Assembly: GCF_014192015.1 (NCBI RefSeq) | Contig: NZ_JACHXJ010000006.1 | Coordinates: forward strand, 448,513 to 512,512 | Source: Paenibacillus rhizosphaerae | Lineage (GTDB): Bacteria; Bacillota; Bacilli; Paenibacillales; Paenibacillaceae | Length of the DNA: 64,000 nt | Reading direction: 5' to 3' | Shown: piece by piece, positions 1-7,720 of the stretch | Numbering within the stretch: the stretch's first letter is position 1 | How the letters are laid out: each line of letters begins with the position of its first letter | Translations under genes and position numbers: made by a program | The notes under the pieces: generated by a model | What the model was told of the DNA's origin: nothing | Seen by the model: only the letters and a program-made list of their open reading frames with translations | Database searches by the model: none

Positions 1-1
1 A

Positions 2-228
2 ATAAGAAAAACGTCTATCGACGTACCTTCAAAGAAGACAGACCGCGTTTAAAGGAAGTTTTTCTTGCAATATCAGGAAGCAATGGCTCTGGAGTTTTAT
101 ACTTTCTGATATTATAAGAAAAACGTCTATCGACGTACCTTCAAAGAAGACAGACCGCGTTTAAAGGAAGTTTTTCTTGCAATATCAGGAAGCAATGGCT
201 CTGGAGTTTATACTTTCTGATATTATAA
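2..228. repeat. Tandem duplication of a 112-bp unit
   Basis: Two head-to-tail copies of one unit begin at 2 and 114 (period 112); the second copy has one T fewer in the run near its end. Each unit has two possible stems: AAGAAAAAC pairs with GTTTTTCTT further in, and AATATCAGGAAG pairs (11 of 12) with CTTTCTGATATT at the end. The unit has no convincing reading frame. The array may continue left of the window. It could be a structured non-coding repeat or a recent local duplication. Confidence 0.85.
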
Positions 229-268
229 AAAAGGAACAGCTGCCGGCCCTCGGCATTCTGCTCCCTTA
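229..268. repeat. Hairpin related to the CGTTAG-flanked repeats
   Basis: The core GGAACAGCTGCCGG with a matching CTGCTCC arm is the same hairpin type seen inside the repeats at 11122 and 28932, but here the CGTTAG flanks are missing. It lies just downstream of the nucleotidyltransferase stop on the minus strand and could act as its terminator. Confidence 0.45.
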
Positions 269-288
269 TTTTGAACGGGTATTTAAGA

Positions 289-1371
289 TCATTGATTCAT
301 ATAATGGGCATATAATTGCTCGAAGGTTGTAAAACGTTCGACTTCTCTGCCGACCTTACCATATTCGACTACATATTCATCCATCATTTCAAGGAACTTC
401 TCTTTCATTACTGGTAAATCACTTGCATCAAAGTACTGCATGAGATCAAATTTCTTGGTTCCTTTCTCCGCAGCCATTTCATCAAGATATCGTTGTGCTC
501 CAAAGGCCGAAAGAAAGGCATAGGAGGCATCGTTCGTTTTAACACTGTTCAAGATTTTATTGCGGCAGTTGCACCACAATTCTTCGTAAGTTCCCTTCAA
601 ATTATCAAAAGTCGGAGCAGGTTTAACAATGAAGTTATTACACATCTTGCTATGTAACTTCGTTACACTATTCAACATATTAAAAGATGCAATTCGGATA
701 TCTTCAATGGTATGAGCTTCGATGACTGACATGTATAAGGATTCGAGATCATCCGGAACATAGCGATACGAGCGTATTTCTTCCAAATACCGCTTTGCTC
801 CTCGTTTGATGCACGTGTTATTCATGCTGACCAAGGCATTGACCAGATTGTACAGAACGCCGGCAGATGCATGTCGCACTGAACCGATATCTTCACCCAG
901 CATCGTATCGCTGTATGCTTGCTTAGCCAGATCGATCCATTTTATTGCTCGATTAAGGCATGCTTCTCCTATCGGCTCCGCAAGCGCATCAAGAGCTTTT
1001 TGCCTGAAGTCGTTCAATTTCTCCAAATCCTCAGGCTTTGCATAATAAAGAATTTTGAGCTCAGTTAGGCTCGATACGTTGGGACTCTCCAAGGTGGATT
1101 GCTCTTGTATTCTTGTATCCCATGGCGTGCAATAGATGTCATATCCGACGTCATCTAAGATGAAGCAATCGGATATTTGCCATCCCCTTTCTGTATTATT
1201 AATGATAATTAAATCAAGATCGCTTTTCTCGTGAAAGTCCCCGGTGCTAAACGAACCAGTAAGCCCAATAATTGCGATATCGTCTAGAAAATCTCTTCTT
1301 GCGCGTTCGATCACCATGTTGATCAGCAGTTCATTTTTGTCCAGCAGCTTCTTCTTTATGATTTCGTTCAT
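289..1371 (-). CDS. Nucleotidyltransferase-domain protein
   Basis: A 360-residue soluble protein with a pol-beta-type nucleotidyltransferase active site near the N-terminus: G39-S40, then D51 and D53 in the pattern GS-x(10)-DxD. This is the fold of antibiotic adenylyltransferases and MNT-type enzymes, which transfer an NMP from NTP to a small molecule or protein. The remaining 300 residues are helical, as in the DUF4111/aminoglycoside-adenylyltransferase-like group. The ATG has a ribosome site AAGGGGTG seven bases upstream. It stands alone, with no antitoxin-like partner. The substrate cannot be read from the sequence, so a resistance role is not claimed. Confidence 0.8.
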   Translation of the reverse strand: MNEIIKKKLLDKNELLINMVIERARRDFLDDIAIIGLTGSFSTGDFHEKSDLDLIIINNTERGWQISDCFILDDVGYDIYCTPWDTRIQEQSTLESPNVSSLTELKILYYAKPEDLEKLNDFRQKALDALAEPIGEACLNRAIKWIDLAKQAYSDTMLGEDIGSVRHASAGVLYNLVNALVSMNNTCIKRGAKRYLEEIRSYRYVPDDLESLYMSVIEAHTIEDIRIASFNMLNSVTKLHSKMCNNFIVKPAPTFDNLKGTYEELWCNCRNKILNSVKTNDASYAFLSAFGAQRYLDEMAAEKGTKKFDLMQYFDASDLPVMKEKFLEMMDEYVVEYGKVGREVERFTTFEQLYAHYMNQ

Positions 1372-1485
1372 TCGTTACACCCCTTCGTATGAGCCGGTCG
1401 TCCTTTATCACAACAACCTCAACTAGAGTCTATCGATTTAGAGTTGCGGTTGCTATGTATAAGTTGATTTAATTCATCTTTGCAC

Positions 1486-1526
1486 AAAATCCGCTAAACC
1501 GTCGATATGACGATTTAGCGGATTTT
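1486..1526 (-). terminator. Terminator after the CD3324-family gene
   Basis: A perfect 13-bp stem (AAAATCCGCTAAA with TTTAGCGGATTTT) starts two bases past the stop of the minus-strand gene. A/T runs on both sides make it able to work in both directions. Confidence 0.85.
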
Positions 1527-1527
1527 A

Positions 1528-1794
1528 TTAGTTCTTTTTATAAATAATTTTCTTTATGCTTTCGCAGGACAAGAAATACCGATCCGCCAGCTCCCTTATG
1601 CTGACTCCATTGCGGAATAGGGATTTAATCTCGGCGTTTCGAGCAGAGACCATACTCTTGCTGCGTGTTTTCTCGCCCCATTTTAAGTGTGCCTCTTTGG
1701 GTTTTGGGATATAAACCAATTCGCCTTGAACGTATTCTTGAATGATACGAAGCAATTCTTCCGGAAAAATAAACTCGGCTTTTGAATATTTCAC
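1528..1794 (-). CDS. CD3324 family protein (helix-turn-helix type)
   Basis: An 88-residue protein. The N-terminus (FPEELLRIIQEYVQGELVYIP) and the basic middle with WGEKTRS match the small CD3324/Mor-like family common in Clostridium and Bacillus relatives. The C-terminal part (IRELADRYFLSCESIKKII) reads as a helix-turn-helix, so DNA binding is likely. I chose the GTG at 1794 because AAGGAG sits eight bases before it; the in-frame GTG three codons earlier overlaps that site. It is monocistronic and ends in a strong hairpin. The target genes are unknown. Confidence 0.75.
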   Translation of the reverse strand: MKYSKAEFIFPEELLRIIQEYVQGELVYIPKPKEAHLKWGEKTRSKSMVSARNAEIKSLFRNGVSIRELADRYFLSCESIKKIIYKKN

Positions 1795-1848
1795 GTGCCT
1801 CACTCCTTATTTAATGAATCAATAAGGGCAAAGCCAGTTAGATGAATG

Positions 1849-1965
1849 TTACGATTCGTCGTTGGCAATGTGATTGTTCCTAAACTCTATGCAAAGCATT
1901 GCCATATCCTTCACTGGCTTTGCATAGAGCCATGCATGTAAGAATCCTACCCCGATTGTTTTCAA
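1849..1965 (-). CDS. Small 38-residue ORF of unknown function
   Basis: A short frame starting with TTG, preceded by an excellent ribosome site (GGAGGTGAGG, about three bases' spacer) and, 40 bases further up, an extended -10 (TGATATAAT at 2006-2014). The peptide runs from MKTIGVGFLHAWLYAKP to NNHIANDES: a mildly hydrophobic N-half and a polar tail, without a clear signal peptide. A perfect 13-bp inverted repeat lies inside the frame (1885-1897 and 1917-1929). I recognise no family. The good expression signals argue for a real transcript, but it could be a structured RNA rather than a protein gene. Confidence 0.4.
   Translation of the reverse strand: MKTIGVGFLHAWLYAKPVKDMAMLCIEFRNNHIANDES
1885..1929. 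repeat. 13-bp perfect inverted repeat inside a small ORF
   Basis: CTCTATGCAAAGC (1885-1897) and GCTTTGCATAGAG (1917-1929) pair perfectly around a 19-base loop. It lies within the 38-codon frame, about 80 bases downstream of an extended -10 promoter. Confidence 0.8.
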
Positions 1966-2005
1966 TAGCCTCACCTCCATAGAAAATAGATTCCTGCTAT
2001 CTGCT

Positions 2006-2014
2006 ATTATATCA
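2006..2014 (-). promoter_or_regulatory. Extended -10 promoter for the small ORF
   Basis: On the minus strand the sequence is TGATATAAT, a perfect -10 with the TGn extension. The -35 region is weak (CAAACA at 18 bases), which is usual for extended -10 promoters. It drives toward the small frame at 1849-1965. Confidence 0.5.
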
Positions 2015-2369
2015 GAGCTTGTTTTCAAGTGTTTGTGAACCATGTCTTTTATGGCTGAAACGGCTGCACGCATATATTAGAAGTCCCAGCCGAAGCACTT
2101 TCAGTTGCTCCCTGTGTGAGAGGTGCTTGAACCGAGGTCTTGCTTCAAGAACCGCCGGATGAATCCCCCAGCTGTTTGCGGGGTCCGTTCCCAATTGATG
2201 TACGGTGCCTCATACGGCAAATTCGACTTGCGCATACTGTGGATCAACAGGAGTTCTGGCTCAGTGAGGATTCATGTATGCACTAGAAGACTGATACCTA
2301 TGAAGACGGCTGGATCATTAAGAAATTATGATACAAAACGAATTTCTACTCTGGCTTTTCTCCGAAGAG

Positions 2370-2398
2370 TTAAACTATCCTGCCCGTTAGCTTAATGA
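2370..2398 (+). repeat. CGTTAG repeat, single flank
   Basis: TTAAACTATCCTGCCCGTTA followed by GCTTAATGA, the left flank of the dispersed repeat, with no hairpin after it. The ATTAA-type ends give the flank a weak dyad of its own. Confidence 0.8.
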
Positions 2399-2510
2399 CC
2401 TGAAGCCAGTTTAGATTTGTAATTCTGTTTATGCGGGCATCAGCCACTCGGTTCTTCTTTTCGATCAGCCACGTATTTACAATACTAAAAACTACATCTG
2501 TATTGTGTAA

Positions 2511-2660
2511 TCGTTATCAACCACGGTTAACCATATACGTTCTTGTCTCGGCAAACGATATTTGTTCTGGTCGCAGGGTTTTGACAAGAACTTCTATCGT
2601 TAAAACAAAAAAAGCCGTAGCTACGCGGCTTTTAAGCGTTTATGTTCTTGTCGTATTACA
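2511..2660 (+). repeat. Second repeat family (ACGGTTAACCAT type), copy 1
   Basis: Shares TTATCAACCACGGTTAACCA, TTCTTGTC and the hairpin AAAGCCG-TAGCTA-CGCGGCTTTT with the copy at 7569-7672. A perfect 9-bp inverted pair GTTCTTGTC/GACAAGAAC brackets its centre. The copies differ by an internal insertion of roughly 50 bases. Confidence 0.75.
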
Positions 2661-2685
2661 ATGGTGGTTCGAGTTACTCAATAAT

Positions 2686-3171
2686 TCATATTGCTCCACC
2701 AGCTACGTATCCGATTGTCACAAAGATAAGACACCATATAAAACCACCTACGCTTGAAACAATGAAATACTTTCTGAAATTAATCCCGCTGATTCCTGAG
2801 ACATAGCATGTCAAATGACGTATGCCAGGAATGTAGTATCCAAAAATAATTGTCCATCCCACATACCGTTCGAATAACTTTTCCGCTTTCTCCAACTTTT
2901 TTGGAGTGAGAAGGAGATATTTCCCAAACCGAAGTAAGAGCGGTTTCCCAAATCTTCGACCAATCCAAAAACTCACCGTCATTCCAGTGATTGTCCCTAA
3001 AAAGCCAAAGAGCACTGAGAGCGGATAGCTTAATACATGTAGTGAAGAAAGATATCCTATGGTCACCATCATGATTTCGTCAGGGATCGGAATACCGACA
3101 ATCCCTATTGCCAAGAGTAAAAAGATGGCCCCATAACCATACTGTCCAATGACCTCTGCAACCCAATCCAT
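2686..3171 (-). CDS. ybfM: DedA family membrane protein (YbfM-like)
   Basis: A 161-residue integral membrane protein of the DedA/VTT family. Visible family marks are the early IPIPDE segment (residues 27-32), the FWIGRRFGK loop, and the conserved FGYYIPGIRH motif near residues 109-118, whose arginine is essential in this family. DedA proteins support envelope lipid homeostasis, and recent work assigns members to lipid carrier flipping. It sits 27 bases downstream of pssA, as ybfM does in Bacillus subtilis, so the two are probably cotranscribed. Its length matches the short Bacillus YbfM type. The partner psd is missing downstream. Confidence 0.85.
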   Translation of the reverse strand: MDWVAEVIGQYGYGAIFLLLAIGIVGIPIPDEIMMVTIGYLSSLHVLSYPLSVLFGFLGTITGMTVSFWIGRRFGKPLLLRFGKYLLLTPKKLEKAEKLFERYVGWTIIFGYYIPGIRHLTCYVSGISGINFRKYFIVSSVGGFIWCLIFVTIGYVAGGAI

Positions 3172-3198
3172 AAAGTGTTCCTTCTTTCTAAAATCTGA

Positions 3199-3759
3199 TC
3201 ATTTTAACCACTTCTTCAAACTCGGAAAAGGAACTCGACTAACCATAAGAATACTTAGTAAAATGACAACAATTATGGTAAGACTGGTTTTCAATTGCGG
3301 GGCTAATAGAGTGTAAATAGACAACAAACCCCCAGCAATTGTAATTGGAACTCCTAGGAAGTCATTCTTCTGACCTGCCTGTATATTAAATCGCGCCAAA
3401 CGAATTGCACCACATATAATAAATATTGCTACAAGTAACACACCTATCATGTTCAGATAATGAAGTGTTTCAACGTAGATTAGTAATGCTGGAGCAACAC
3501 CAAACGTCACAATATCACACAGCGAGTCAAGTTCTTGACCAAATAGACTTTCTGCATGTAGCTTACGAGCAGCAAATCCATCCAGAAAATCAAATATCAT
3601 TCCTATCATGATTAGTAATACCGTAGCTTCTTTATCCCACCACAACATCAAGATTGCGAAGATCCCACAGCTCATGTTCCCAAGTGTAAGAAACGATGGT
3701 ATCCATATGATGAAATTTCTTCTTCTTTTGTTAACGGATACCGATCTTTCATTATACAT
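3199..3759 (-). CDS. pssA: CDP-diacylglycerol-serine O-phosphatidyltransferase
   Basis: A 186-residue integral membrane enzyme that makes phosphatidylserine from CDP-diacylglycerol and L-serine. The CDP-alcohol phosphotransferase signature is complete: D-G-x2-A-R-x8-G-x3-D-x3-D, seen as DGFAARKLHAESLFGQELD followed by SLCD. Several hydrophobic segments follow, with the conserved RLARFN motif after them. The ATG is preceded by AAGGAGGG. A consensus promoter lies upstream (3784-3812). The product normally feeds Psd to make phosphatidylethanolamine; psd is not in this window. Confidence 0.93.
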   Translation of the reverse strand: MYNERSVSVNKRRRNFIIWIPSFLTLGNMSCGIFAILMLWWDKEATVLLIMIGMIFDFLDGFAARKLHAESLFGQELDSLCDIVTFGVAPALLIYVETLHYLNMIGVLLVAIFIICGAIRLARFNIQAGQKNDFLGVPITIAGGLLSIYTLLAPQLKTSLTIIVVILLSILMVSRVPFPSLKKWLK

Positions 3760-3783
3760 TGCTTGCCCTCCTTAAATTGCATG

Positions 3784-3812
3784 ATTATATTGTTTGATCG
3801 TAATATCATCAA
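3784..3812 (-). promoter_or_regulatory. Sigma-A promoter of pssA
   Basis: On the minus strand TTGATG (3807-3812) and TATAAT (3784-3789) are separated by 17 bases, which is a near-perfect housekeeping promoter 25 bases upstream of the pssA start. Confidence 0.8.
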
Positions 3813-3998
3813 GTAGGTGTTAGAATTGAGATTTTGGATTTATCACGCGGTATAATGACAATGAATTCACTTCATTACCATCAATATGAGCCATAAGACC
3901 GGGTCCCTATATCATGGTCTCTAAGAGAATATCTAATAACTTAGAATCTTTCCAACCATCTTTACGAATATCAGTCAAATGACTGTATTACACATAAT

Positions 3999-5186
3999 TT
4001 ATGCAGATTGCTTTATTCCTTGATGAATCTTCAGCCCAACAAGACACAGGAGAAATGTAGTACCAGCAGCTATATAGGGCAGCGAAAGTGATATATCGTA
4101 TAGTATTCCAGATGCCACGGAGCCAATAATTGTTCCAAGACTTGTGAATGTTGAATTCAATCCCGCTACATACCCTTGTCTATCTCCGGCAGCTTTTGAC
4201 AGCAGGCTACTAGCTGCAGGTCTAATCAGATCAAAGAAAACAAAGATGAGAGTTGTAACAATAGTAATAGCCCAATAGGAGTGAACGAATAGTATGATAA
4301 ATATCGACGCCCCACCAAGTGCAAGACTTAGATACATGACCTTCATCTCACCCAATCTCTTTACAAGCACATCTAACAGACCAACTTGAATGACTACACC
4401 CACAACGGCGCCGATTGTCAGAACTAGTGCGATATCATTAGGACCGAATTGATGCTTGGCATCCAAATACAGTCCAAAGACAGTTTCAAAATTCGAAAGA
4501 CCAAACCCAAGTACAAGTAACACGATCAATGTTGCAAAGTATGGGGCTTTTCGACTCTGCCATATTTGACGAATGAGCCCTTCTCTCTCCATAGCCAAAC
4601 GAGTTTCAATATGATGAGCCTTTTTCATAGATTCCGGTAAGACCATCATCGACAGCAGAGCCACAAATCCGACCAACGCTGCAGCAACATAAAAAGGAAC
4701 TCTAACGCCATACTCCGCTAAAAAACCGCCTAATCCCGGGCCGATAATGAAACCGGTCGACATCGCAGCCGATATATAGCCAATCCCTTTGGCGCGTTCA
4801 TTCTCGGTGGTTATATCTGCTGTAAATGCCATAATCCCAGGGAAAATGAGGGCAACCCCTGCCCCGCCCAGCAGTCTGGACAGGAATAGCATGTATACGG
4901 AAGAGGAAAATCCAAAAATAGCTTCTGAAATAGCCAGCAGGGCTAAACCAGCAACGATTATTTTTTTTCTGCCAATGGTGTCACCCAGTCTTCCACCCCA
5001 TGGCGAAAATAATAATTGTGTGACTGCATAAGCCGCCGTTAGATACCCCACGCTTGCCCCAGTTAGTCCCAGGTTCCGCATTAGAGTCGGCATCACAGGA
5101 ACAACTAACCCATAAGCAGCCATAGCAAGAAAAATATTAACCATAAGTAAGCCTAAGGCTCCATTGTTTCTAAACAAAAGATTCAT
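3999..5186 (-). CDS. MFS drug efflux transporter (NorA/Bmr/TetA-like)
   Basis: A 395-residue major facilitator with twelve predicted membrane segments. Motif A is present between TM2 and TM3 (GRLGDTIGRKK), and motif C in TM5 (GFIIGPGLGG) marks the drug/H+ antiporter DHA1 group, to which Bmr, NorA and TetA belong. Such pumps expel cationic dyes, fluoroquinolones or tetracyclines; the substrate here cannot be told. Upstream, two GAACGTTCGT sites (5260-5269, 5403-5412) resemble the operators around the FAD-enzyme/TetR pair next door, so a shared regulator is likely. Confidence 0.85.
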   Translation of the reverse strand: MNLLFRNNGALGLLMVNIFLAMAAYGLVVPVMPTLMRNLGLTGASVGYLTAAYAVTQLLFSPWGGRLGDTIGRKKIIVAGLALLAISEAIFGFSSSVYMLFLSRLLGGAGVALIFPGIMAFTADITTENERAKGIGYISAAMSTGFIIGPGLGGFLAEYGVRVPFYVAAALVGFVALLSMMVLPESMKKAHHIETRLAMEREGLIRQIWQSRKAPYFATLIVLLVLGFGLSNFETVFGLYLDAKHQFGPNDIALVLTIGAVVGVVIQVGLLDVLVKRLGEMKVMYLSLALGGASIFIILFVHSYWAITIVTTLIFVFFDLIRPAASSLLSKAAGDRQGYVAGLNSTFTSLGTIIGSVASGILYDISLSLPYIAAGTTFLLCLVGLKIHQGIKQSA

Positions 5187-5258
5187 TTATCATCTCTCCA
5201 CTCAAATAGCTGAACTTATGACCCTAATATCACCACACAAAGATCAACCTATATATAC

Positions 5259-5270
5259 TGAACGTTCGTT
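5259..5270. promoter_or_regulatory. Putative TetR operator upstream of the MFS gene (site 1)
   Basis: TGAACGTTCGTT contains the palindrome GAACGTTC and lies 73 bases before the MFS start, beside a TATATA stretch that may be its -10 region. It resembles the site at 5403-5416. Confidence 0.45.
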
Positions 5271-5343
5271 ATAAATCATTACGGAACTTAGCCCCCTTAA
5301 TGAAAACCAAACGACGAACTAAACCTCTTACTTCAATGTGTCC

Positions 5344-5369
5344 AGCAGCCGAACATACGCCCGGCTGCT
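5344..5369. terminator. Hairpin between the FAD enzyme and the MFS gene
   Basis: AGCAGCCG and CGGCTGCT pair perfectly around a 10-base loop. No long T run follows on either side, so termination is only a possibility. The stem resembles the hairpin core of the dispersed repeats. Confidence 0.4.
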
Positions 5370-5402
5370 AATTCTTGATGTGAGTTAACATCAAAGTTAT
5401 TT

Positions 5403-5416
5403 GAACGTTCGTCCGA
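5403..5416. promoter_or_regulatory. Putative TetR operator (site 2)
   Basis: Contains ACGTTCGTCCGA, which differs in one base from ACGTTCATCCGA at 6652-6663 in front of the FAD enzyme. This is the best evidence that one TetR protein controls both genes. Confidence 0.55.
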
Positions 5417-5477
5417 TATATTGCAAAAAAATCTACATGTTACTCCTATGACTTTTGCTTAAATACACTTATACACT

Positions 5478-6620
5478 TTAATCCCAACTTACATTAAGTC
5501 CTTCTCCAAAGAACGCATAATCATCTGTGTTCTCTAAATTGAGATTATCTAATATTGAAGCACTATTAAAAACCTTTTCCGCTCTATCCTTACGATCGAT
5601 TTCATAGTAATAAAATGCATCTTCATAATCATGATCTCTAAGCAGTTTAGATAAGTACAGTGCATCTTCTAATCCCAAGGTAGTACCCATTCCCGCATTT
5701 GGATCAGCCGTATGAAGTGCATCGCCAATTAATGCTACTCTTCCGTGTGAATATTGAGTCATTAAATCGATTCTAAACAACTGCTTCGGTATGAAATTAT
5801 CCGTGTTCTCAATTAAATGTTTGATCGGAGCATCCCAATCTGAGAACCTGTTGGCCAAATCTGATCTGAACTGTTCAATTGATTTTTCTTCAAAATGTTT
5901 CTTAGGGATTTTTCTTTCCTCGTTAACAATCATAGACCATGAAATTTCATTATCTGTCGGATGATGTTTCGATACAAAGAAGTTGAAATTTTCGTGAAAA
6001 TACATTAACGACGTCTCTGAAGCAAAGAATTCCTTGTGCTCGCCAAGCTTGTCAAGATCAACCATGCCGTATACTCCCCATTTACCCGCATACTTTAGAG
6101 GATAGTTTGGAAATGGGAACAAACTTGACCTTGTTCTAGAACGTACTCCATCCGCTCCAATTAGTAATTCACCTTTAGCTTCCGTTCCATCCTCAAAGAA
6201 AACCTGAATATGCTCTTTATCGTCAATGAATGATTTTAGAGTCTTACCAAAATTGATTTCTATTCCTTGTTCAACAGCTTTTTGATAAAGAATATCGATT
6301 AAATGAAAACGTGCAATGTTAATTAAATATGGCATTTCCTCTATTTCTCCATCTACTTCTATGTCCTCAAATAAAGGGTTCCCCTCTTTATCCATAACTT
6401 TAAAGTCAGTAATTTGATGACTATTTTTCTTTAATGCATCACCTAATCCTAATTCCTTCAGAACTTGAATTCCGCTTGGGTGAATTACAAAGTGCCCTCC
6501 TACTTTACCGTACACAGTCGTTTGTTCATAAATCACACTCTCAATATTTGCTCTTTTCAAGAATAGCGACATTGCTAATCCTGCTATTCCTCCTCCAACA
6601 ATAATTACTTTCTTAGTCAT
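5478..6620 (-). CDS. FAD-dependent monooxygenase (PHBH/TetX-like)
   Basis: A 380-residue class A flavoprotein hydroxylase. The N-terminus is a Rossmann ADP-binding loop (VGGGIAG, residues 8-14), the middle has GADGVRSRTR (the DG motif that binds NAD(P)H and FAD), and GDALHTADPNAGMG near residue 285 is the second FAD site. Members hydroxylate aromatic compounds or inactivate tetracyclines. I start at 6620 because AAAGGAG precedes that ATG. A divergent TetR gene and the operator at 6646-6665 indicate induction by its substrate. Together with the downstream MFS pump this looks like a small detoxification unit. Confidence 0.85.
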   Translation of the reverse strand: MTKKVIIVGGGIAGLAMSLFLKRANIESVIYEQTTVYGKVGGHFVIHPSGIQVLKELGLGDALKKNSHQITDFKVMDKEGNPLFEDIEVDGEIEEMPYLINIARFHLIDILYQKAVEQGIEINFGKTLKSFIDDKEHIQVFFEDGTEAKGELLIGADGVRSRTRSSLFPFPNYPLKYAGKWGVYGMVDLDKLGEHKEFFASETSLMYFHENFNFFVSKHHPTDNEISWSMIVNEERKIPKKHFEEKSIEQFRSDLANRFSDWDAPIKHLIENTDNFIPKQLFRIDLMTQYSHGRVALIGDALHTADPNAGMGTTLGLEDALYLSKLLRDHDYEDAFYYYEIDRKDRAEKVFNSASILDNLNLENTDDYAFFGEGLNVSWD

Positions 6621-6645
6621 TTTCGAAAACTCCTTTCGAAAAATT

Positions 6646-6665
6646 ATTCGGACGTTCATCCGAAT
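6646..6665. promoter_or_regulatory. TetR operator in front of the FAD monooxygenase
   Basis: ATTCGGACGTTCATCCGAAT has perfect 7-bp arms (ATTCGGA/TCCGAAT). It lies just before the ribosome site of the FAD enzyme, where a bound repressor would block transcription. Confidence 0.7.
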
Positions 6666-6715
6666 ACTCCTAAAAAAAAAGGACCTGATTCATCCTATGC
6701 CATCATTATAATTTT

Positions 6716-6735
6716 ATTCGGACGATCGGTCAAAT
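6716..6735. promoter_or_regulatory. Second operator-like site in the divergent region
   Basis: ATTCGGACGATCGGTCAAAT repeats the left half of the operator at 6646 and has a less perfect right half. It lies nearer the TetR gene and could serve autoregulation. Confidence 0.45.
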
Positions 6736-6809
6736 TTCTTTTGTAACAAATTTGTTTTTATAATACTATAAGTGTGAAGACATATTAACTTATGACAAGG
6801 GTGAGACAA

Positions 6810-7403
6810 TTGGCTAGACCTACTGGAGGGAAAAGTAACGAGACCAAGAAATTGATTCTGGATAAAGCAACAAAGATTTTTGAATATAAGGGATACACGG
6901 CTACATCCATGGAGGACATAAGATCAGAAACTAAACTTAGCAAAGGAACTGTATATTATCACTTTAAGAATAAGGAGGATCTCTATTTATATTGCATCAG
7001 TCAAGCATCAATTTCATTCGTTGAAAAATGGAACAAACTCTCCAATAATGAAGCGACTGCTATAGATAAATTGCATTTATGGGGCAAGTTATATGGGATT
7101 GAGATGCAGCAACCATTAACGAAAACCATCCCAGAATATGTTGCCTCTACAAAGGAATTTCCTCTTGCAAACTCAATATTAGAATTGTTCGAACCGGAAT
7201 TTAACATCATCCGTTTATTACTAATAGAAGGTAAAGAAAGCGGAGAATTTGCAAGGCATATTAATATCGATAATGTCAGCGTTATTCTCTATAATCTCGT
7301 TTCCAATCTAAGTATCTCCCCTATTTTCGGCTATGATTCAGAGGACCTACAGGTTCTATTTAAAGATGCAATTAATGTTGCTTTACATGGTATCAAGGCC
7401 TAA
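6810..7403 (+). CDS. TetR/AcrR family repressor
   Basis: A 197-residue regulator. The N-terminal TetR_N domain is clear (ILDKATKIFEYKGYTATSMED, then LSKGTVYYHFKNKEDLY as helix-turn-helix plus helix 4). The ligand-binding C-terminal part is not recognisable by eye. I prefer the TTG at 6810 because AAGGGTGAG sits six bases before it and the protein then begins LARPTGG, as many relatives do; the ATG at 6792 lacks a good ribosome site. It is divergent from the FAD monooxygenase and probably represses it, itself and the MFS gene through the ACGTTCRTCCGA sites. Confidence 0.85.
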   Translation: MARPTGGKSNETKKLILDKATKIFEYKGYTATSMEDIRSETKLSKGTVYYHFKNKEDLYLYCISQASISFVEKWNKLSNNEATAIDKLHLWGKLYGIEMQQPLTKTIPEYVASTKEFPLANSILELFEPEFNIIRLLLIEGKESGEFARHINIDNVSVILYNLVSNLSISPIFGYDSEDLQVLFKDAINVALHGIKA

Positions 7404-7568
7404 GTAATTCGTTCCTGAAGCGGGTAAAATGGAATATACAGATTACTTATAAATAAACTATGGTGCTTAGAACTATTCTCCATTACCTCGAAATAACCCA
7501 TTTCCTTATATTTCTAGTAACCGAACAACGTTTTCATTATTCAGGCAAGCACCTCTGTAGTTGGTATT

Positions 7569-7672
7569 CCTTATCAACCACGGTTAACCATGTATGTTCT
7601 TGTCTATTTCGTTATGACAAAAAAAGCCGCAGCTACGCAGCTATTAAGCATATATGATCTTGTCGTCTTACA
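7569..7672 (+). repeat. Second repeat family (ACGGTTAACCAT type), copy 2
   Basis: Matches 2511-2660: CCTTATCAACCACGGTTAAC, then TTCTTGTC, then AAAAAGCCGCAGCTACGCAG and a tail ATCTTGTCGT. It is shorter in the middle. A weaker trace is visible at about 20700-20765. Confidence 0.75.
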
Positions 7673-7720
7673 TTTTTGGGGTTGTGCCACAATCTACACA
7701 TTTATAATAATGATTGTTTG

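Larger units (their letters stand above)
2074..2685. other. Gene-poor stretch with repeats and a possible gene scrap
   Basis: About 610 bases without an intact gene. On the minus strand a short open stretch (about 2268-2101) starts inside MRKSNLPYEAPYINWERT and ends at a TGA; it has no ribosome site and may be the remnant of a lost gene. A single repeat flank lies at 2370-2398 and a second repeat type at 2511-2660. This is the place where psd would follow pssA-ybfM in Bacillus subtilis; nothing like psd is present. Confidence 0.5.

Noticed and set aside
2..228. CRISPR array
   Set aside because: Only two copies, no spacers, and the unit is 112 bp with no cas genes nearby.
289..1371. Aminoglycoside resistance gene
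   Set aside because: The nucleotidyltransferase motif is clear, but the remainder does not match a known resistance enzyme, so no resistance role is claimed.
1849..2073. Longer version of the small ORF (74 codons)
   Set aside because: The upstream part runs through the promoter and ribosome site, so translation there is unlikely.
2101..2268. Group II intron domain V
   Set aside because: CCGTATGAGGCACCGTAC looks similar at first, but the stem and the GAAA-type loop do not fit and no intron protein is present.
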